Assembly: GCA_021781255.1 (NCBI GenBank)
Contig: JAJXXG010000548.1
Span: 1 to 7,549, forward strand
DNA from: Acidobacteriota bacterium
Lineage (GTDB): Bacteria; Acidobacteriota; Terriglobia; Terriglobales; Acidobacteriaceae
Length of the DNA: 7,549 nt
Reading direction: 5' to 3'
The position numbers and the translations under genes were made by a program. Positions within the stretch are counted from its first letter, which is position 1. Each line of letters starts with the position of its first letter. Below are positions 6,073 to 7,549 of the stretch, one piece after another. The notes under the pieces are model-generated. The model ran no database searches. It saw only the letters and a program-made list of their open reading frames with translations, and had not been told where the DNA came from.

Positions 6073-6206
6073 CCGGCATCTTGAACCGGCATCCTGAGCC
6101 GGGAGCCCTCAGCGACAGATCAAGCCGCGCCGTCCGATTCACGCGCGAGCCTTCCTGTCCGTCCGCTACGGCGTCAACCTCAAAGTGCCTGACGATCACC
6201 CCGTGC

Positions 6207-6239
6207 GGCCCCGGGCGGAAATGACCCGGCGTCCTTTTT
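6207..6239 (+). terminator. Intrinsic terminator between rluB and msrA
   Basis: CCGGG (6211-6215) pairs with CCCGG (6225-6229). The stem extends imperfectly outward through C6209-G6231, G6208-C6233 and G6207-C6234 (one mismatch, one bulge), and TTTTT follows at once (6235-6239). This would end the scpB-rluB transcript. Its position, covering the in-frame ATGs at 6185 and 6221, supports a later msrA start. Confidence 0.5.
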
Positions 6240-6250
6240 CATGCATCATT

Positions 6251-6736
6251 ATGAGTATGGCTACGGAAAAAGCGACATTCGGAGCAGGATGCTTCTGGGG
6301 CGTGGAGGCCGCATTTGCGGCCATCCCCGGCGTGACGGCAACCGCAGTTGGCTATGAGGGCGGCTCGCTGGAGCGCCCCACTTACAAAGACGTCTGCACG
6401 GACCAGACCGGCCACGCTGAGGTGGTCGAGCTTGATTTTGACCCCGCGCAGGTGAGCTACGAGCAGCTCCTCGATGCCTTCTTTTCCTTCCACGACCCGA
6501 CGACTCTGAACCGACAGGGGCCGGACTGGGGCAGACAGTACCGCTCAGCCATCTTCATCCACTCCCCGGAGCAGGAGGCAGCGGCTCGCGCCAAAATCGA
6601 GCAGCTTACCGCCGAAGAGCGCTACAAACCCAGGCGCATCGTCACCAGGGTCGAGCCAGCGCAGACCTTCTGGCGCGCAGAGGAGTACCACCAGCGCTAC
6701 CTTGAAAAGCGCGGCCAGACAAGCTGCCACATTTAG
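6251..6736 (+). CDS. msrA: Peptide-methionine (S)-S-oxide reductase MsrA
   Basis: A cytoplasmic repair enzyme that reduces the S-epimer of methionine sulfoxide, free or in proteins, with electrons normally from thioredoxin. The product is 161 residues from the ATG at 6251, a normal bacterial length. Seen: the active-site motif GAGCFWG with catalytic Cys14; [21 protein letters not shown] (45-65) with the conserved Gly-His-Ala-Glu; [21 protein letters not shown] (82-102), the substrate-pocket block; EEYHQRYL (144-151); and Cys159 near the C-terminus, the likely resolving cysteine. No MsrB domain is fused. The start is chosen because family members begin a few residues before [10 protein letters not shown]; 6257 is equally possible. 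The in-frame ATGs at 6185 and 6221 fall before or inside the terminator-like hairpin. No Shine-Dalgarno precedes 6251 or 6257, so initiation may be leaderless or weak. It is transcribed apart from rluB and faces the glycosyltransferase tail to tail. Confidence 0.95.
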   Translation: MSMATEKATFGAGCFWGVEAAFAAIPGVTATAVGYEGGSLERPTYKDVCTDQTGHAEVVELDFDPAQVSYEQLLDAFFSFHDPTTLNRQGPDWGRQYRSAIFIHSPEQEAAARAKIEQLTAEERYKPRRIVTRVEPAQTFWRAEEYHQRYLEKRGQTSCHI

Positions 6737-6739
6737 CTG

Positions 6740-7525
6740 TCAGCCGTGCGTCCGCTCCTTGCCCTGCGCCATCCACCACGCCTTAATGAACTTCCAGTGG
6801 ATATAGACTGAGTGGTTCAGGTGCAGCAGCAGCCCCTCGCGGCCATCCAGAAAGCCGAGCCGGAAAAAGTAGTTGTACACAAACGTCGCCGCCGGGTTCA
6901 GGATGGCGTTCCACACCAACGCCGGAAACGAACGGCTGGTGCGCCCGCGCTGGTAAAGCAGTTGCGCGATCTCGGAGCTGTACCGGTTCATGTGCTCCAG
7001 ATAGATGGCCAGCGTGGGGTATGCGTAGTGGAGCATGTCGTGCTTCAGCTTGCCGCGCGGCCCCGTAAACTGCGGCGTGCTGTGCGGTCCCACGCCCTCG
7101 CTCAGCCGCGCTGCGCCGCGCCGGAACAGCCGCAGCTTGTGATCGGGATAAAACCCGCCGTGCTTGATCCAGCGGCCAAAGTAGAGATTCAGCCGGGGAA
7201 TCCAGTAAGCTCCGTACCTGGGCTCGCCGCTGAGAAGCTCGCGAATCTCCGTCTGCAGCCCGGGCGTGAGCACCTCATCTGCGTCCAGCAGCAATATCCA
7301 GTCCGACGTGCATAGATCCAGCGCAACATTCTTCTGTTCGCCGTGGCCGCCGAAGGCATGGTAGCTGGTCTTCGCGCCGAAAGATTGCGCAATCTCCAGC
7401 GTGCGGTCCTTTGAGCCTGAATCCACGACAATAATCTCGTCTGCCCAGCGGACGCTCTCGAGGGTGCGGGGCAGGTTCGCCTCCTCGTTCATGGCGATCA
7501 TGGCTACTGAAAGACTCTTCGGCAT
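6740..7525 (-). CDS. Family 2 glycosyltransferase, WaaE/KdtX-like (LPS core type)
   Basis: A GT-A-fold inverting glycosyltransferase that would transfer a sugar from a nucleotide-sugar donor, probably on the inner face of the cytoplasmic membrane during lipopolysaccharide core or similar glycan synthesis. The product is 261 residues, a usual length for the WaaE-like subgroup. Seen: the N-terminal strand SVAMIAMNEEANLPRTLESV (6-25); the nucleotide-binding turn VVDSGSKDRT (33-42); the metal-binding DAD with flanks WILLLDADEVL (76-86); HGGFYPDHKLRLFRR (122-136), characteristic of this subgroup; and a hydrophobic, aromatic C-terminal part with FRLGFLDGREGLLL (221-234), likely membrane-associated. 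An in-frame stop (7541-7543 on the plus strand) 15 nt before the ATG shows the gene is complete at its 5' end. No Shine-Dalgarno is visible. The donor sugar and acceptor cannot be read from the sequence. A generic GT2 acting on exopolysaccharide or glycolipid is the main alternative. Its stop lies 3 bp from that of msrA. Confidence 0.91.
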   Translation of the reverse strand: MPKSLSVAMIAMNEEANLPRTLESVRWADEIIVVDSGSKDRTLEIAQSFGAKTSYHAFGGHGEQKNVALDLCTSDWILLLDADEVLTPGLQTEIRELLSGEPRYGAYWIPRLNLYFGRWIKHGGFYPDHKLRLFRRGAARLSEGVGPHSTPQFTGPRGKLKHDMLHYAYPTLAIYLEHMNRYSSEIAQLLYQRGRTSRSFPALVWNAILNPAATFVYNYFFRLGFLDGREGLLLHLNHSVYIHWKFIKAWWMAQGKERTHG

Positions 7526-7549
7526 CGAGGGAAGGATAAATCAGCGGGG

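Noticed and set aside
5564..6097. 177-codon plus-strand frame rich in PAQ/PAR repeats
   Set aside because: It is an out-of-frame reading of the 15-bp repeat region of rluB. The rluB frame is continuous from a complete enzyme domain.
6072..6103. Direct repeat ACCGGCATC (6072-6080 and 6085-6093) and a CCGGC/GCCGG stem after the rluB stop
   Set aside because: It is short, has no T-run, and is expected by chance in this GC-rich sequence. The better terminator candidate is at 6207-6239.
6185..6250. Earlier in-frame ATGs for msrA (6185, 6221)
   Set aside because: They precede or lie within a terminator-like hairpin, and the added residues are not part of the MsrA family.

Overview
The window is ordinary GC-rich bacterial chromosome. 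It carries five complete genes and one truncated gene: scpA (3' part) - pit - scpB - rluB - msrA on the plus strand, then a convergent family 2 glycosyltransferase on the minus strand. The scpA/scpB/rluB order is an ancient, widely conserved chromosome-segregation and ribosome-modification neighbourhood. The high GC content, weak Shine-Dalgarno sequences and long Ala/Pro/Arg-rich disordered extensions would suit an acidobacterial (Terriglobia-like) genome, but that taxonomic guess is inference from style, not from a marker gene. I see no tRNA, rRNA, CRISPR array, insertion sequence or phage gene.

Layout. Positions 3-665 encode the last 220 residues of the kleisin ScpA, followed directly by a stem-loop (666-698). 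Positions 666-1048 hold no convincing gene. This stretch has an AT-rich promoter-like patch, a nested stem structure (861-917) and a 12-pair helix (934-946 with 1032-1043) that would bury the Shine-Dalgarno sequence of the next gene. Positions 1049-2668 encode a PiT-family inorganic phosphate transporter, and a terminator-like hairpin overlaps its stop codon. Positions 2687-2846 form a short leader with three GGTACC palindromes and two mutually exclusive hairpins. scpB (2847-3944) and rluB (3937-6072) overlap by 8 bp and are probably translationally coupled. A terminator-like hairpin (6207-6239) separates them from msrA (6251-6736). msrA ends 3 bp from the end of the opposing glycosyltransferase (6740-7525).

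How the genes work together. ScpA and ScpB are the two non-SMC subunits of the bacterial SMC condensin, so they are needed together, yet here they are split by a self-contained phosphate-transporter unit with its own leader and terminator. RluB is a 23S rRNA pseudouridine synthase that commonly sits beside scpB. MsrA (methionine sulfoxide repair) and the LPS-core-type glycosyltransferase look functionally independent of the rest.

Most unusual points: (1) the pit leader, which looks like a cis-acting RNA switch that hides the ribosome binding site; (2) an acidic insertion of about 100 residues inside the first winged-helix domain of ScpB, plus an acidic tail of about 84 residues; (3) a tail of about 400 residues on RluB, basic and disordered, with a strict five-residue arginine repeat. 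No wholly new multi-gene system is visible. The pit leader is the best candidate for something undescribed.
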